In this document: positions 45,677 to 56,096 of the stretch, one piece after another
Layout: each line of letters opens with the position of its first letter
Position numbering within the stretch: position 1 is the first letter of the stretch
Assembly: GCF_013170825.1 (NCBI RefSeq)
Contig: NZ_CP033365.1
Span: 3,794,001 to 3,858,000 of the forward strand
DNA from: Mesorhizobium sp. NZP2298
GTDB lineage: Bacteria; Pseudomonadota; Alphaproteobacteria; Rhizobiales; Rhizobiaceae
DNA length: 64,000 nucleotides
Reading direction: 5' to 3'
Made by a program: the position numbers and the translations under genes
The notes under the pieces: generated by a model
Told to the model about the DNA's origin: nothing
Seen by the model: the letters and a program-made list of their open reading frames with translations, nothing else
The model's database searches: none

Positions 45677-45925
45677 GATTGAGAATCCGCACAAATGGTG
45701 AGATTTGGCGGCGATCTGCCGTTTTATAGATGGGTCTGATTTGACGGGGCAGAAGGCCGCAACAACAAGATGTTGTCGCGGCTTACTTGTCTGCTGACTT
45801 GGTGGTTCCCATACCGCTGTCCCGCAATTGCCGTCGCAGGCATTCCCCTGCGCGCCGTTCATTACCAGCAGGGCATTGGCTCGGCAACCTGCGGCAGTTT
45901 CCGCTACCGGCAACCACCGAACAGA

Positions 45926-47386
45926 TCAGGTGGTCCTGGGTTCATCGGCGCTGGCAAACCGTAGCGAAAACAGCGCGAGCAGCAGCGCAACCAGCGCCAG
46001 GGCCGTCGCCGTCTCAAAGGTGACCTGCATGCCTCGAGCGGCCGATGCCGAATTCAGAACGTCCTGACCATCTCCTTGCCGGGCACCAGCCGACGCAACC
46101 GCGAATATGGCGCCCATCAAGGATGCGCCGGTGATGAGGCCGAGATTGCGCGACAGGTTGAGCAGGCCCGACATGACACCGCGTTCGCCGGCGCCGACAC
46201 CGCTCATGACGGCCGCATTGTTGGAGGTCTGGAACAGGGCGTAGCCAAAGCAGGTGATGGTGATCGGAACGACATAGCTGGCAATGCCGAGTTTCGTCAT
46301 GGCAAGCGAGAGCAGGAACGTGCCCGCGGCAAGGCTGGTGAGCCCGGCGACCATCATCCTGTTGGCTCCGAAGCGATCGGAAAGCCGCCCAGCCAGCAAC
46401 GCCGATAGGGTCGAGACCAGCGGCCCGGTCGAAAGCACCACGCCGACCATCGCGGCATCGAGCCCCAGCCCTCGCGACAGATAGAACGGGGCAACCACCA
46501 GGGTTGCCATCATCACCGTGGCGACGATGAGGCTCATGGCCAGACTGGCGCTGAGCCGCAGATCCCGGAAGCTGGCAAGCTGGACCAGGGGGTTCTTTAC
46601 GCGCCTCTGCGCGATGACGAACAGACCGACGCCGGCAGCGGTAGCGATCAGCAGGCCGATGTTGAGCGGACCGAAATTGCCTCGACCAAGCGTCATGGCC
46701 AGTGCGTAGGCGGCCAGCGTCAGGGCCAGCAGGACAGTGCCCATCGCATCGAACTTGCCTTTATTTGCCTGCGCGTTCTTGTTGTTCGCAGGCAAGGCAC
46801 GCCAGGCGAGGGCGAAGGTCAAGAGACCCAGCGGCACATTGACAAGAAAGATCGCGCGCCAGCCGAGGCCGGCGATCAGCAGGCCGCCGAGCGAGGGACC
46901 GAGCGTGGTGCCGATCGCCGACATGGCACCGAGCAGGCCCATGGCGCTGCCGGTCCGCTCCTTGCTCACGGTCTCGGCGACAAAGGCCAGCGTCAGCGCC
47001 ATCATCAATGCGGCGCCAAGCCCCTGCATGGCGCGCGCGGCAACCAGCAGCCAGAGCGTCGGGGCCAGGCCGCAGAGCACCGATGCCGATGTGAACAGCG
47101 CGATGCCGCCAAGCAGCAATGGCCGACGCCCGAACATGTCGGCCAGCCGCCCGGCGCTGACGATCAGCGTGGTGATGGCGAGGAGGTAGGCCAGAACCAC
47201 CCATTGCACGGCCTGGAACGACGCGTCGAACGTCTGCATCAGCGAGGGCAACCCGACACTGGCAATGCTGGTTCCGAGCGAGGACAGCAGCGTGGCGAGC
47301 GACAGGCTTGCCAGAGCCCAGCCGGCCGATTGTTTCTCTTGCGGGGCTGATATCAGCCCATCTCGACTTTGTGCGGCGACTGCCAA
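45926..47386 (-). CDS. DHA2-family (EmrB/QacA) multidrug MFS exporter
   Basis: The 486-residue protein has fourteen membrane segments and the DHA2 motif A, AGRLADMFGRRPLLLGG near 80, with LGPSLGGLLIAGLGWRAIFLVNVPLG near 160. It starts at a TTG, chosen because AAAGGAG lies seven bases upstream. It is divergent from a LysR gene with overlapping regulatory DNA, the classic regulator/exporter pair. The exported compound is unknown. Confidence 0.88.
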   Translation of the reverse strand: MAVAAQSRDGLISAPQEKQSAGWALASLSLATLLSSLGTSIASVGLPSLMQTFDASFQAVQWVVLAYLLAITTLIVSAGRLADMFGRRPLLLGGIALFTSASVLCGLAPTLWLLVAARAMQGLGAALMMALTLAFVAETVSKERTGSAMGLLGAMSAIGTTLGPSLGGLLIAGLGWRAIFLVNVPLGLLTFALAWRALPANNKNAQANKGKFDAMGTVLLALTLAAYALAMTLGRGNFGPLNIGLLIATAAGVGLFVIAQRRVKNPLVQLASFRDLRLSASLAMSLIVATVMMATLVVAPFYLSRGLGLDAAMVGVVLSTGPLVSTLSALLAGRLSDRFGANRMMVAGLTSLAAGTFLLSLAMTKLGIASYVVPITITCFGYALFQTSNNAAVMSGVGAGERGVMSGLLNLSRNLGLITGASLMGAIFAVASAGARQGDGQDVLNSASAARGMQVTFETATALALVALLLALFSLRFASADEPRTT

Positions 47387-47469
47387 GGCGATCTCCTTTC
47401 CATTCGCTCCGGAACCGGAGCCATCGGAGATCTAGTCTTGTGGTTGATATGGCGGAAGGCGCAGCATTT

Positions 47470-47509
47470 GCATCATATTCATGCGTCAGACGCCACATCA
47501 TGTTATGAT
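47470..47509. promoter_or_regulatory. Two short dyads in the MFS/LysR intergenic DNA
   Basis: GCAT-N7-ATGC at 47470-47484 and ATCAT-GTT-ATGAT at 47497-47509 lie upstream of the LysR start, the second abutting its ribosome site. They share the CATCAT/ATGATG pattern and are likely LysR binding sites. Confidence 0.45.
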
Positions 47510-47515
47510 CCGGAG

Positions 47516-48400
47516 ATGACGGATCTCAATTTGCTGTTTGCTCTCGACGTGCTGCTGGCGGAAGGCAGCGTGGCCCGCGCCGCGCGCCGTTTGCGGCTCA
47601 GCCCCTCGGCGATGAGCCGGACGCTGGCGCGGCTGCGCGAGGCAACGGGCGATCCTCTGCTGGTGCGGGCCGGGCGCGGCCTGGTGGCGACGCCGCGCGC
47701 GGAGGAACTGCGGCGGCAGGTCGGCCCCGTTGTCCAGGACGCGGAGATGCTGCTGCGCCCTGCCGAGCTGCTTGATGTCTCAGTTATGGACAAGGTCTTT
47801 ACGCTGCGCACCAATGAAGGCTTTGTCGAGGAGTTCGGGCCTCGCCTTGTCGCCCGCATCGAGGCCGATGCGCCAGGAGTACGGCTGCGTTTCGCGCCGA
47901 AATCCGACAAGGATGTGATGTCGCTGCGTGACGCGGCGATCGACCTGGAAATCGGCGTTGCCGGGGAAACCGGGCCCGAAGTGCGCATCCAGGCCTTGTT
48001 TCGCGACCGCTTCATTGGTGCTGTTAGGGCAGGCCACCCCTTGAGCGAAGGCACGGTGACGCCCGAGCGTTATGCGGCGGGCCGGCACATCAGTGTTTCG
48101 CGGCGTGGCCGCGAGAAAGGACCGATCGACGAAGCCCTGAGCGCGCTTGGCCTGCAGCGGACCGTCGTGTGCATGGTTTCGGGTTTTTCGGCAGCACTCG
48201 CCATGGCGCGCGCCTCGGACCTGATCGCCAGCGTGCCCGAGCGGCACACGGCCGGCGCGCGCGCCGGCATGCACAGTTTTCCACTGCCTGTCACGACGGT
48301 GGAGGTCACCATTTCGATGCTCTGGCATCCGCGCCTCGATGCCGATCCGGCGCAACGGTGGTTGCGCGACTGCGTGCGGGAGGTCTGTGCGGGGCGCTGA
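47516..48400 (+). CDS. LysR-family transcriptional regulator
   Basis: The 294-residue protein has an N-terminal helix-turn-helix (LLFALDVLLAEGSVARAARRLRLSPSAMSRTLARLREATGDPLLVRAGRG) and a substrate-binding domain. It is divergent from the DHA2 exporter and presumably controls it from the dyads in between. CGGAG lies a few bases before the ATG. The inducer is unknown. Confidence 0.9.
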   Translation: MTDLNLLFALDVLLAEGSVARAARRLRLSPSAMSRTLARLREATGDPLLVRAGRGLVATPRAEELRRQVGPVVQDAEMLLRPAELLDVSVMDKVFTLRTNEGFVEEFGPRLVARIEADAPGVRLRFAPKSDKDVMSLRDAAIDLEIGVAGETGPEVRIQALFRDRFIGAVRAGHPLSEGTVTPERYAAGRHISVSRRGREKGPIDEALSALGLQRTVVCMVSGFSAALAMARASDLIASVPERHTAGARAGMHSFPLPVTTVEVTISMLWHPRLDADPAQRWLRDCVREVCAGR

Positions 48401-48417
48401 TTGCAGGCGGCGCGCGA

Positions 48418-49836
48418 TCACCGCTTCATCGCGGTTTCCAGCACCTTGAAGATCCGCTCGTCGTCGCACTGGGCGACGTTGAAGCGCAGGAAACGGCTGG
48501 CCGTCTGGGACAGGCTGAACGCATTGCCGGGTGCCAGCACGACGTTATCGGCAAGCGCCCGGCGTGCGACTTCGGCCGCGTCAACGCCATCGGGCAGGCC
48601 GCACCACAGGAACAGACCGGCCGGCTGGTCGATCCAGGGCGAGATGCCAATCGCCTTCAGGCGAGTGCCGGTCTCGACCATCGCGCGCGCGAGCTTGGCG
48701 CGCAGCAGATCCATATGCTTGCGGTAGCTGCCGTCCTTGAGCAGCGTCAGCACCAGTTCGGCCGCAAGGCGCCCGCCGCCGAAGGTGGTGGCGATCTTGA
48801 GGTCGGTCAGGCCCTCGATCCAGTCGCGCGGCGCGGCGATGAAACCGCAGCGGACCGAGGCCGACAGCGTCTTGGAGAAACTGCCGATCTGGACGACGCG
48901 GTTCAGCCCATCGAAGGCCGCCAGCCTGGGGGCAGGGGCATGTTCGAAATCGGCGAAGATATCGTCCTCGACGATGGTCAGGTCCGACTGGTCGGCGAGC
49001 TTCAGCAGACGATGCGCGGTGACCGGCGACAGGATCGCGCCGGTCGGGTTGTGGATGGCGGAGTTGGTGATGTAGAGGCGCGGCCGGTGTTCGGCGAGCG
49101 CCTGCGCGAACAGCTCGATGTCAGGCCCCGACTGCGTGTAGGGAACGCTGACGACCCTGGCGCGGTGGGCGCGCAGCAAAGCGTGGAAATTGAAATAGCA
49201 GGGATCGTCGACCAGCACTGTGTCGCCGGGCTCGATCAGGAACCGGCACAGAAGATCGATGGCCTGCGTGCCCGATTCCGTCAGCATGATCTGTTCAGGC
49301 GAGGCTTCGATGCCATGCCCGGCCATGCGCCGCGCCAGCAATTGCCGCAGCGGCGGCAGGCCGAGCGGCGTGCCATAGTCGGCAAGCGCGGCATCATCGG
49401 CACGCGCCGCCGTGCGTAGCGCTCGGCGCAGTCCGGCCTGGGGCATCCACGAGGCCGGCAGCCAGCCGCAGCCGGGTTTCAGCACCTCGTCGCCGGCGTC
49501 CAGCGACTGGCGCGAAACCCAGAGCGGATCGACGGCGCGGTCGAGCCGGGGACCGATCTCGGCCAGGGACAGCGGCGCCAGCGAGCCGGCGGCATAGAAG
49601 CCTGAACCCGGCCGGGAGCGGATCGTGCCTTCGGCGGCGAGCCTCTCATAGGCTTCGACCACGGTGGACTTTGACACTTGCATGGATTGCGCGAAGGCGC
49701 GGATCGACGGCAGCCGGGCTCCCGGTGTCAGGCTGCGCGCGGCGATCCGCTGGCGGATGGCCGCCATGACGCTTTCGACCAGAGTGGGGCCGGCCACGGC
49801 TCGCGCGCCGTCGGTTTCCAAAGCCAGGTCGTTCAT
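48418..49836 (-). CDS. MocR-type GntR/aminotransferase regulator
   Basis: The 472-residue protein joins a GntR winged helix (residues 18-85, with SIRAFAQSMQVSKSTVVEAYERLAAEGTI) to a fold-type I aminotransferase domain with the PLP lysine in SFSKTLSASVR near 305 and the YGTPLGLPPLRQLLARRM opening near 155. MocR regulators sense PLP-linked or amine compounds. It is divergent from an EamA exporter, whose gene it likely controls. The upstream gap is 105 bp. Confidence 0.9.
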   Translation of the reverse strand: MNDLALETDGARAVAGPTLVESVMAAIRQRIAARSLTPGARLPSIRAFAQSMQVSKSTVVEAYERLAAEGTIRSRPGSGFYAAGSLAPLSLAEIGPRLDRAVDPLWVSRQSLDAGDEVLKPGCGWLPASWMPQAGLRRALRTAARADDAALADYGTPLGLPPLRQLLARRMAGHGIEASPEQIMLTESGTQAIDLLCRFLIEPGDTVLVDDPCYFNFHALLRAHRARVVSVPYTQSGPDIELFAQALAEHRPRLYITNSAIHNPTGAILSPVTAHRLLKLADQSDLTIVEDDIFADFEHAPAPRLAAFDGLNRVVQIGSFSKTLSASVRCGFIAAPRDWIEGLTDLKIATTFGGGRLAAELVLTLLKDGSYRKHMDLLRAKLARAMVETGTRLKAIGISPWIDQPAGLFLWCGLPDGVDAAEVARRALADNVVLAPGNAFSLSQTASRFLRFNVAQCDDERIFKVLETAMKR

Positions 49837-49941
49837 CCGTACTGCTCGTCATGCCATTACAGTTTCGCTGAATTGTACCCCATTGTCTCTGGCTGCGCCA
49901 TGGCATCTGCCCGATAGAGGGCGAAAGACATGGAGCCTGGA

Positions 49942-50805
49942 ATGGACAAGATCGCGAGCGGCTGGCTGAACGGATTTATCGGCGTGCTGATCTTCTCAGG
50001 CTCGCTGCCGGCGACGCGCGTGGCTGTGATGGACTTCGATCCGACATTCGTGACGTCAGCCCGCGCCGCGATTGCCGGACTGCTTGGCCTGGCAATGCTG
50101 CTCTTGTTCCGGCAGAAACGCCCGGAGCGGGGCGATCTGCTGTCGCTGGCGATCGTCGCACTTGGCGTGGTGGTCGGCTTTCCCTTGCTGACCGCGCTGG
50201 CGCTGAAGCACGTCACCTCCGCCCACTCGATCATCTTCGTCGGCCTGCTGCCGCTGGCAACCGCGATCTTCGGGGTGCTGCGCGGCGGCGAGCGTCCACG
50301 ACCGGCGTTCTGGCTGTTTTCGTGCATCGGCAGCGCGCTCGTCGCCGGCTTTGCCCTGTCGCAAGGCGGGACCGCGTCACCGCTCGGCGACGGCCTGATG
50401 CTGGGCGCCATCGTCGTGTGCGGGTTGGGCTACGCCGAGGGCGCCGCGCTGTCGCGCAGGCTCGGCGGCTGGCAGGTGATCTGCTGGGCGCTGACGCTGT
50501 CGCTGCCGATCATGTTGGTGCTGACTTTCGCGACGCTACCGCCATCCTTTGCCGCCGTCGGCTCCCACGCCTGGATCGGCCTAGCCTATGTCTCGCTATT
50601 CAGCATGCTGATCGGCTTCGTCTTCTGGTATCGCGGCCTGGCGCAAGGCGGCATTGCCGCGGTCGGACAACTGCAATTGCTGCAGCCCTTCTTCGGCCTG
50701 GCACTCGCGGCGAGCCTGCTCCACGAGCAGGTCAGCCCGCTGATGATGGTCGTCACGCTGGGCGTGGTGGCGTGCGTGTTCGGGGCAAAGAAGTTCGCGC
50801 GGTAG
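49942..50805 (+). CDS. EamA/DMT-family exporter
   Basis: The 287-residue protein has ten membrane segments in two EamA repeats (about 8-135 and 145-280). The start at 49942 follows GGAG six bases upstream; an ATG at 49930 is an alternative. Members often export amino acids or metabolites. Its divergent MocR neighbour suggests an amine or amino-acid substrate. Confidence 0.88.
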   Translation: MDKIASGWLNGFIGVLIFSGSLPATRVAVMDFDPTFVTSARAAIAGLLGLAMLLLFRQKRPERGDLLSLAIVALGVVVGFPLLTALALKHVTSAHSIIFVGLLPLATAIFGVLRGGERPRPAFWLFSCIGSALVAGFALSQGGTASPLGDGLMLGAIVVCGLGYAEGAALSRRLGGWQVICWALTLSLPIMLVLTFATLPPSFAAVGSHAWIGLAYVSLFSMLIGFVFWYRGLAQGGIAAVGQLQLLQPFFGLALAASLLHEQVSPLMMVVTLGVVACVFGAKKFAR

Positions 50806-50826
50806 CTCGGGAGGCGACGCCCGCCT

Positions 50827-51867
<1,041 letters not shown>

Positions 51868-51974
51868 CGGTCACTCCACCCTGCGTACTGTCTGGGGAAA
51901 CGATAGCCGATTCCCTGTCCGGTCAAGCGGAAATCGATTCCGCCAGGCTGGCCAGTCCGCCGCGCCAAGAGCGG

Positions 51975-52436
51975 TCAGTTGTTTTCCCGGTCTCGGAAAT
52001 CGGCAAGTCGGGTGTCGCCGGGAACAAGCAGCCGACCATCCTCCGCATGCACTTCAAGGCGCTTGATCGGCCTGCCGCTCTGCGTATCGACCATGAAAGT
52101 GTAGGGCTCGCCCGGTCCGGAGAAATAGGCCTCGCCCCATTGCCGCAAGGCGACCAGGACATAGAACAGGCCGCGCCCCTTTTGCGTCAGCACATATTCA
52201 TGGTGCGCGCTGCCGTCGGGCGCGGGAACCGTTTCCAGTATGCCATGCGCGACCAGATTGCGCAGCCGCGCCGACAGGATGTTCTTGGCGACGCCGAGGC
52301 TCTTCTGGAACTCGCCGAAGCGCCGCAAACCGTCAAAGGCGTCGCGCACGATGAGCAGCGACCACCAGTCGCCGATCGCGTCCAGCGGCCGTGCGATCAG
52401 ACAATCCGCTTCGTGGTGGCTCGTTCGTTTCACCAT
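51975..52436 (-). CDS. HxlR-family transcriptional regulator
   Basis: The 153-residue protein has the HxlR winged helix with the conserved cysteine near the start (EADCLIARPLDAIGDWWSLLIVRDAFDG, Cys12) and RRFGEFQKSLGVAKNILSARLRNLVAHGIL. HxlR proteins sense quinones, aldehydes or oxidants through such a cysteine. It is divergent from an MFS exporter with two similar palindromes in the gap. Confidence 0.9.
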   Translation of the reverse strand: MVKRTSHHEADCLIARPLDAIGDWWSLLIVRDAFDGLRRFGEFQKSLGVAKNILSARLRNLVAHGILETVPAPDGSAHHEYVLTQKGRGLFYVLVALRQWGEAYFSGPGEPYTFMVDTQSGRPIKRLEVHAEDGRLLVPGDTRLADFRDRENN

Positions 52437-52464
52437 GGCAATCGTTGGTCCAGATCAATCATGT

Positions 52465-52521
52465 CGGTTGCAAGATAAAACTGATTTGGCTATCCAGCAA
52501 GTGGTTTCAAGTTGAAACCGA
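52465..52521. promoter_or_regulatory. Two related operator copies for the HxlR regulator
   Basis: GGTTTCAAGTTGAAACC at 52503-52519 is a perfect palindrome. A second copy at 52465-52484, CGGTTGCAAGATAAAACTGA, matches its frame at most positions. The copies are 37 bp apart in the divergent HxlR/MFS promoter region, as expected for a dimeric repressor. Confidence 0.65.
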
Positions 52522-52535
52522 TTGTGGAGAGCGAC

Positions 52536-53780
52536 ATGAATCTGCAGGTGGTGAACAGCGCAACGTCAAGCGCGGAGCGGTCCGGTGGGCCACCGCAGGT
52601 CGTGCCGGCGTCACCACCGGGATTGTCGGGAATGACGGCGCTGGTCTTCGCCATTGCCTGTGGCCTGAGCGTCGCCAACGTCTATTTCGCCCATCCGCTG
52701 CTCGACGCCATCGCGCATGATTTTGCCATCGCGCCGGCCTCGGTCGGCATCGTGGTGACGGTCACGCAGATCGGTTATGCGCTCGGCCTGTTCTTCATCG
52801 TGCCGCTGGGCGACCTGTTCGACCGCCGCAAGCTGATCGCCGGCCAGGCGGTGCTTTCCGCCGTGGCGCTGAGTGCGGTCGGGCTCGCGCCGAGCGCGGC
52901 GATGCTGCTGGCAAGCCTTGCTGTTGTCGGACTGCTTGCCGTGGTGGTGCAGGTGCTGGTGGCTTACGCGGCCGATCTCGCGGTGCCGTCCGAGCGGGGG
53001 CGGGCGGTCGGCACCGTCACCAGTGGTGTCATCCTTGGCATCCTGCTTGCCCGCTTCGTCGCTGGCGTCGTCGCCGACCTCGCCGGCTGGCGCTGGGTCT
53101 ATCTGGTCTCGGCGACGCTGACGCTGATCATGGCGGTGGTTCTCTTCCTCATCCTGCCGCGCCGCGAGGCGGAGCGGCCACGCACATCCTATCCGCGCCT
53201 GCTAACTTCGGTCGTGCTGCTGTTCGTGCAGGAGCCGCTGCTGCGCGTGCGCGCGGTGCTGGCCATGCTGATCTTCGCCAGCTTCAACGTGCTGTGGGCG
53301 CCGCTGGTGCTGCCGCTGAGTGCCGCGCCATTTTCACTCTCACACACTGAGATCGGGCTGTTCGGGCTTGCCGGTGTCGCCGGCGCACTGGGCGCGCGCT
53401 GGACGGGCGGCCTCGTTGATCGCGGGCGCGGGCAGCTGGTCACCGGCCTTAGCCTGCTTCTGATGACGGCTGCCTGGCTGCCGATCGCCTTCATGGGTCT
53501 ATCGCTGTGGCTGCTTGTCGCCGGCATCGTCATGCTGGACCTGGCGATCCAAGCCGTCCACGTCACCAATCAGAGCCTGATTTTTTCGCGCCGCCCGGAT
53601 GCCCGCAGCCGGCTGGTTGGCGGCTACATGATCTTCTATTCGCTCGGCAGTGCGCTCGGCTCGATTGCCTCGACCATGGTCTATGGCGCCATGGGCTGGA
53701 GCGGCGTTTGCCTGCTTGGGGCGAGCATCGGCCTGTTGGCTTTGGCGTCCTGGGCGCTCACGCTGCGCGTGGGTCGGTAG
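52536..53780 (+). CDS. MFS exporter (DHA1/AraJ-like)
   Basis: The 414-residue protein has a 30-residue soluble N-terminus and twelve membrane segments, with the MFS motif A LGDLFDRRKLIAGQA near 100. GGAG seven bases upstream fixes the start. It is divergent from the HxlR gene and presumably induced through it. The substrate is unknown; it abuts the convergent GST gene by five bases. Confidence 0.88.
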   Translation: MNLQVVNSATSSAERSGGPPQVVPASPPGLSGMTALVFAIACGLSVANVYFAHPLLDAIAHDFAIAPASVGIVVTVTQIGYALGLFFIVPLGDLFDRRKLIAGQAVLSAVALSAVGLAPSAAMLLASLAVVGLLAVVVQVLVAYAADLAVPSERGRAVGTVTSGVILGILLARFVAGVVADLAGWRWVYLVSATLTLIMAVVLFLILPRREAERPRTSYPRLLTSVVLLFVQEPLLRVRAVLAMLIFASFNVLWAPLVLPLSAAPFSLSHTEIGLFGLAGVAGALGARWTGGLVDRGRGQLVTGLSLLLMTAAWLPIAFMGLSLWLLVAGIVMLDLAIQAVHVTNQSLIFSRRPDARSRLVGGYMIFYSLGSALGSIASTMVYGAMGWSGVCLLGASIGLLALASWALTLRVGR

Positions 53781-53785
53781 AGGCC

Positions 53786-54436
53786 CTATTCGGCATCGAT
53801 CTGGTTCCGCGGCGCGGCTTTCTGGAAGGCTGGCAGTGCCATGCAGGCGGCGTGGATGCGGGCGGTCGTCGGGTAAGGTGCCATGTCGACGCCGAAGCGG
53901 GCATTGTTGGTGACCTGCGCCGCCAGGCAGATATCGGCCAGCCCCGGCGCCTCGCCATGGCAGAAAGTTCCAGTGTCGGGGGACGAAGCCAGAATCTTTT
54001 CAAGCGGCTGGAAGCCTTCGTTCACCCAGTGGCGGAACCAGTTGGTGATGTCCTGGTCGCCGGCGCCGAACAAAGTGCGCAGCGAGGTCAGCACGCGCAG
54101 ATTGTTCACCGGGTGGATATCGCAGGCGATCATCTGCGCCACCATTCTCACGCGAGCCCGGCCAAGTGCGTCTTTCGGCAGCAGCGGCGGCGCGGGCTGG
54201 ATCTCGTCGAGATATTCGATGATCGCCAGCGACTGCGTCAAAAGCGTGCCGTCGTCGAGCACCAAGGCCGGCACCAGCCCCTGCGGGTTGATCGCGAGAT
54301 AGGACGGTTCCAGATGCTCGCCATGGCGCAGATGATGCGGGACGTAGTCATAGCTCAGCCCCTTCATCTCCAGCGCGATCCGCACCCGGTAGGAGGTGGA
54401 GGAGCGATAGTAATTGTGCAGGACGATGTGGCTCAT
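53786..54436 (-). CDS. Zeta-class GST, maleylacetoacetate/maleylpyruvate isomerase
   Basis: The 216-residue protein has the zeta-class active-site motif SSTSYRVRIALEMKG at residues 12-26 and the INPQGLVPALVLDDG glutathione site. It isomerises maleylacetoacetate (tyrosine route) or maleylpyruvate (gentisate route). It lies 11 bp after a FAH-family hydrolase, so the two act in consecutive ring-cleavage steps. Which route is served cannot be settled; the short FAH partner favours fumarylpyruvate and hence gentisate. Confidence 0.88.
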   Translation of the reverse strand: MSHIVLHNYYRSSTSYRVRIALEMKGLSYDYVPHHLRHGEHLEPSYLAINPQGLVPALVLDDGTLLTQSLAIIEYLDEIQPAPPLLPKDALGRARVRMVAQMIACDIHPVNNLRVLTSLRTLFGAGDQDITNWFRHWVNEGFQPLEKILASSPDTGTFCHGEAPGLADICLAAQVTNNARFGVDMAPYPTTARIHAACMALPAFQKAAPRNQIDAE

Positions 54437-54447
54437 GGCTTTGTCGT

Positions 54448-55146
54448 TCAAGATTGCGGCTGGCCGATCGTCACTTCGATCGTGCCGATGCCGTCGACGC
54501 CGCCGGTCATTGTCTCGCCCGGCTTGACCGCGCCGACGCCGGCGGGCGTGCCGGTGAAGATCAGGTCGCCCGGTTGCAGTTCGACTGCTTCGCTGCAGAT
54601 CGAGACGATGTCGGCGATTGGCCAGATCAATTCGGTGAGGTCGGCATCCTGTTTCACCGCGCCGTTGACGGCGAGCCAGATACGCCCCTTCGTCGGGTGC
54701 CCGGATTTCTGCGCGGGAACCAGCGGGCCGCAAGGGGCTGAACGGTCGAAGGCCTTCGACCAGTCCCAGGGCCGCGCCGCCTTCTTGGCCTCATCCTGGA
54801 GATCGCGGCGGGTGAGGTCGATGCCGACGCCATAACCCCAGACATGATCCAGCGCCCGATCACGCGCGATGCGGAAGCCCGGTTTGCCGATCGCGGCCAC
54901 CAGTTCGATTTCGTGGTGCAGATTGGCCGTCAGCGGCGGGTAGGGGATATCAGTGCCGGAATCGACCACGGCGTCGGCGGGCTTGGTGAAGAAGAAGGGC
55001 GGATCACGTTCATCGTTGCCGAACTCGCGCGCGTGCGCGGCATAGTTGCGGCCAACGCAGAAAATGCGCCGCACGGCAAAGCGCTCGGCCGAGCCGCTGA
55101 CGGCGACGGAAGGTGTTGGCGGCACGGGAAGGACAAAGGCGGTCAT
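54448..55146 (-). CDS. FAH-family hydrolase, fumarylpyruvate/acylpyruvate type
   Basis: The 232-residue protein is the short FAH form: ADAVVDSGTDIPYPP, the metal-binding HHEIELVAAIGKPG (His/Glu) and the conserved IFTGTPAGVGAVKPGE. Full-length tyrosine-pathway fumarylacetoacetases are about 400 residues, so this form points to fumarylpyruvate, acylpyruvate or oxaloacetate substrates. It precedes the zeta-GST gene in the same operon. The start at 55146 matches the family. Confidence 0.85.
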   Translation of the reverse strand: MTAFVLPVPPTPSVAVSGSAERFAVRRIFCVGRNYAAHAREFGNDERDPPFFFTKPADAVVDSGTDIPYPPLTANLHHEIELVAAIGKPGFRIARDRALDHVWGYGVGIDLTRRDLQDEAKKAARPWDWSKAFDRSAPCGPLVPAQKSGHPTKGRIWLAVNGAVKQDADLTELIWPIADIVSICSEAVELQPGDLIFTGTPAGVGAVKPGETMTGGVDGIGTIEVTIGQPQS

Positions 55147-55378
55147 GCTGGTCTCTGCGTTTGGATATCGGGATGATGGCGGTACCTTCGACCGATTTCG
55201 GGGGGCGGGCAAGGCGTCGCTTTTCATAAAGCAAGGCCTTTGCCTGGGCTGCATGAGGAATTGAGGGTTTCCATTGCTTCTGCAGCGGTGCATCCTGGCA
55301 ATTGGCGATAGACTATTTGCCAATAATCCGGCCATGGTCGCGGGACTATGGTGTGGCCGGTAAACCGGAACGAGCCAC

Positions 55379-56062
55379 ATGACAGCACCCAACGATCGCG
55401 CCCGGTTCCTGATCATCGACGACCATCCGCTGTTTCGCGAGGCGCTGCACAGCGCCGTCCAGATGGCCTATCCGGAAGTCGATACGGTGGAAGCGCGCTC
55501 GATCACCGAGGCGGTGGAATTGCTGGCGGGCGCCAAGCCTTTCGACCTTGCGCTTCTCGATCTCTCAATGCCCGACGTGCACGGTTTCGAGGGCCTGCTG
55601 CAGCTCAGGACCCGCTATCCGCGCCTGCCGGTGGTGATCGTGTCGGGATATGAGGAGCCAAGGATCATTTCCGAGGCACTGTCTTATGGTGCCGCCGGCT
55701 TCATCCCGAAATCGGCCCGCAAGAGCGATCTGGCCGCTGCCATCCGCTCGGTTATGGACGGTGCGATCTATGTGCCGGAAACCTATGAGGGCCAGCCGGC
55801 GGACGCCGACAGCATCGACCGTGCCGACATGGTCCAGCGCCTCTCCAAGCTGACGCCGCAGCAACTGCGCGTGCTGCAGATGCTGCGCCAGGGCCTGCTC
55901 AACAAGCAGATCGCCTATGAGCTGCAGGTCGGCGAGACCACGGTCAAGGCGCATGTCTCGGAGATCCTGCGCAAGCTCAACGTGTATAGCCGTACGCAAG
56001 CGGTGATCGAGGTTTCGAAACTCGACAATGCGGAGCTTTTCAGGGATCAGGCGGGTTTTTGA
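55379..56062 (+). CDS. NarL/LuxR-type response regulator
   Basis: The 227-residue protein has a receiver domain (residues 8-125, phosphoacceptor Asp61 in LLDLSMPD) and a C-terminal LuxR helix-turn-helix (LTPQQLRVLQMLRQGLLNKQIAYELQVGETTVKAHVSEILRKL). It is convergent with the adjacent hybrid kinase gene, 34 bp apart, so it is the likely phosphorylation partner. In Pseudomonas a similar LuxR-type regulator sits beside the nosP/nahK pair. Confidence 0.9.
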   Translation: MTAPNDRARFLIIDDHPLFREALHSAVQMAYPEVDTVEARSITEAVELLAGAKPFDLALLDLSMPDVHGFEGLLQLRTRYPRLPVVIVSGYEEPRIISEALSYGAAGFIPKSARKSDLAAAIRSVMDGAIYVPETYEGQPADADSIDRADMVQRLSKLTPQQLRVLQMLRQGLLNKQIAYELQVGETTVKAHVSEILRKLNVYSRTQAVIEVSKLDNAELFRDQAGF

Positions 56063-56096
56063 ATCTTTCACCTGCCTATCGAGGCGAGGGTATGGG

